Position numbers and translations under genes: made by a program. 29,377 bases of DNA. It comes from a virus. The stretch is from positions 1-29,377 of IMG/VR virus record IMGVR_UViG_3300031841_001384; one strand, 5' to 3'. The notes beneath the pieces were generated by a model. It ran no database searches, was not told where the DNA came from, and saw only the letters and a list, made by a program, of their open reading frames with translations. Position 1 is the first letter of the stretch, and every line of letters begins with the position of its first letter. Shown in pieces: positions 29,206 through 29,377 of the stretch.

Positions 29206-29277
29206 ATGAAAGGTGGGGCTTTTCATCCCCACGTGGTCGTTACGGAGACACCGCTTCAGTAGTGACGCCTACTGAAG
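29206..29277 (-). promoter_or_regulatory. Leader with a 9-bp hairpin and alternative hairpins
   Basis: CTTCAGTAG/CTACTGAAG (29254-29262 with 29269-29277) is a perfect 9-bp stem with a 6-base loop. Nearer the gene at 29183, GTGGGG/CCCCAC (29213-29218 with 29227-29232) competes with ATGAAA/TTTCAT (29206-29211 with 29221-29226), so only one can form. The first is followed on the minus strand by CTTTCATTTT, weakly terminator-like. This may be an attenuator or the end of the upstream gene's transcript. Confidence 0.45.
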
Positions 29278-29289
29278 TTGCATTAAAGA

Positions 29290-29377
29290 CTAAGCTACGT
29301 CTGATAAATCAATAGACTCGTTAGCTTGCTTAGTCATAGTGACTGCAGATTTGATGGAAGTATCAACTACGTTGTTG
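29290..29377 (-). CDS. C-terminal end of an unknown gene
   Basis: On the minus strand the frame is open from the window edge to TAG at 29290-29292, giving NNVVDTSIKSAVTMTKQANE then SIDLSDVA. The helical, polar sequence looks coding, and a leader region follows, but only 28 residues are visible. The family cannot be identified. Confidence 0.4.
   Translation of the reverse strand, partial: NNVVDTSIKSAVTMTKQANESIDLSDVA

Noticed and set aside
1-29377. CRISPR array near the Cas4-like nuclease
   Set aside because: No regularly spaced repeats were found; the nuclease is a replication/recombination type common in phages.
1-29377. Prophage or integrated element features (integrase, attachment sites, transposase)
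   Set aside because: None recognised in the window, although the polymerase variant made me look for them.

Overview
The window is part of a tailed-phage genome. It is AT-rich, very tightly packed with many ATGA/TAATG start-stop overlaps, and laid out in large single-strand blocks. It has no rRNA, no tRNA and no recognisable integrase or transposase. The gene set fits an uncultured marine phage infecting a Gram-negative (probably proteobacterial) host: family A DNA polymerase with a T7-like layout, primase-SF3 helicase, SNF2-type helicase, Fe-S PD-(D/E)XK nuclease, lambda J-like tail protein, T4-type endolysin with a GTA-type holin, and small lysine-rich proteins typical of pelagiphages and cyanophages. 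A HMO-2011/pelagiphage-like podovirus is my best guess. No capsid, portal or terminase gene is in the window to confirm it.

Layout. (1) 1-1107, plus strand: end of a tail-fibre-like gene and two small genes. (2) 1088-5814, plus strand: an overlapping five-gene cassette of CsgF, CsgG, a curlin-like amyloid repeat protein, a FecR-domain protein and a CHASE2 class III adenylate cyclase. (3) 5824-7264, plus strand: lysis region (holin, endolysin, membrane coiled-coil protein). (4) 7266-11989, plus strand: large tail proteins and small followers. (5) 11993-13765, plus strand: about nine tiny, mostly very basic proteins, two with AT-hooks. (6) 13874-23440, minus strand: replication block (DUF1289, DUF3310, VRR-NUC-like nuclease, possible ssDNA-binding protein, SNF2 helicase, Cas4-like nuclease, primase-helicase, CsrA, DNA polymerase, PF03013-like protein). 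(7) 23534-23944, plus strand: a lone structural-type gene with its own promoter and terminator. (8) 23975-29377, minus strand: MoxR ATPase / VWA-metallopeptidase module, small membrane proteins and small unknowns, with several RNA hairpins.

The standout system is the curli cassette. CsgG is the outer-membrane channel for curli subunits and CsgF its partner. Here they sit with a secreted repeat protein and a membrane sensor cyclase in a phage late operon, just upstream of the lysis genes. No CsgE, CsgC or CsgD homologue is visible. The cassette could decorate the infected cell with amyloid, change superinfection or aggregation, or open the outer membrane for release; the cyclase could add a cAMP signal. 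All of these roles are inference. I recall that curli-secretion-like genes have been noted in some uncultured marine phage contigs, but I cannot check whether this complete arrangement has been described.

A second theme is post-transcriptional control. The phage carries its own CsrA between the polymerase and primase genes. Several ribosome-binding sites resemble CsrA targets, two of them matching the in-vitro selected CsrA consensus at 11 and 10 of 12 positions. The leader of the operon that runs into the curli cassette has a GGA-loop hairpin plus two more GGA motifs. A phage CsrA controlling part of this genome is testable from sequence and binding assays.
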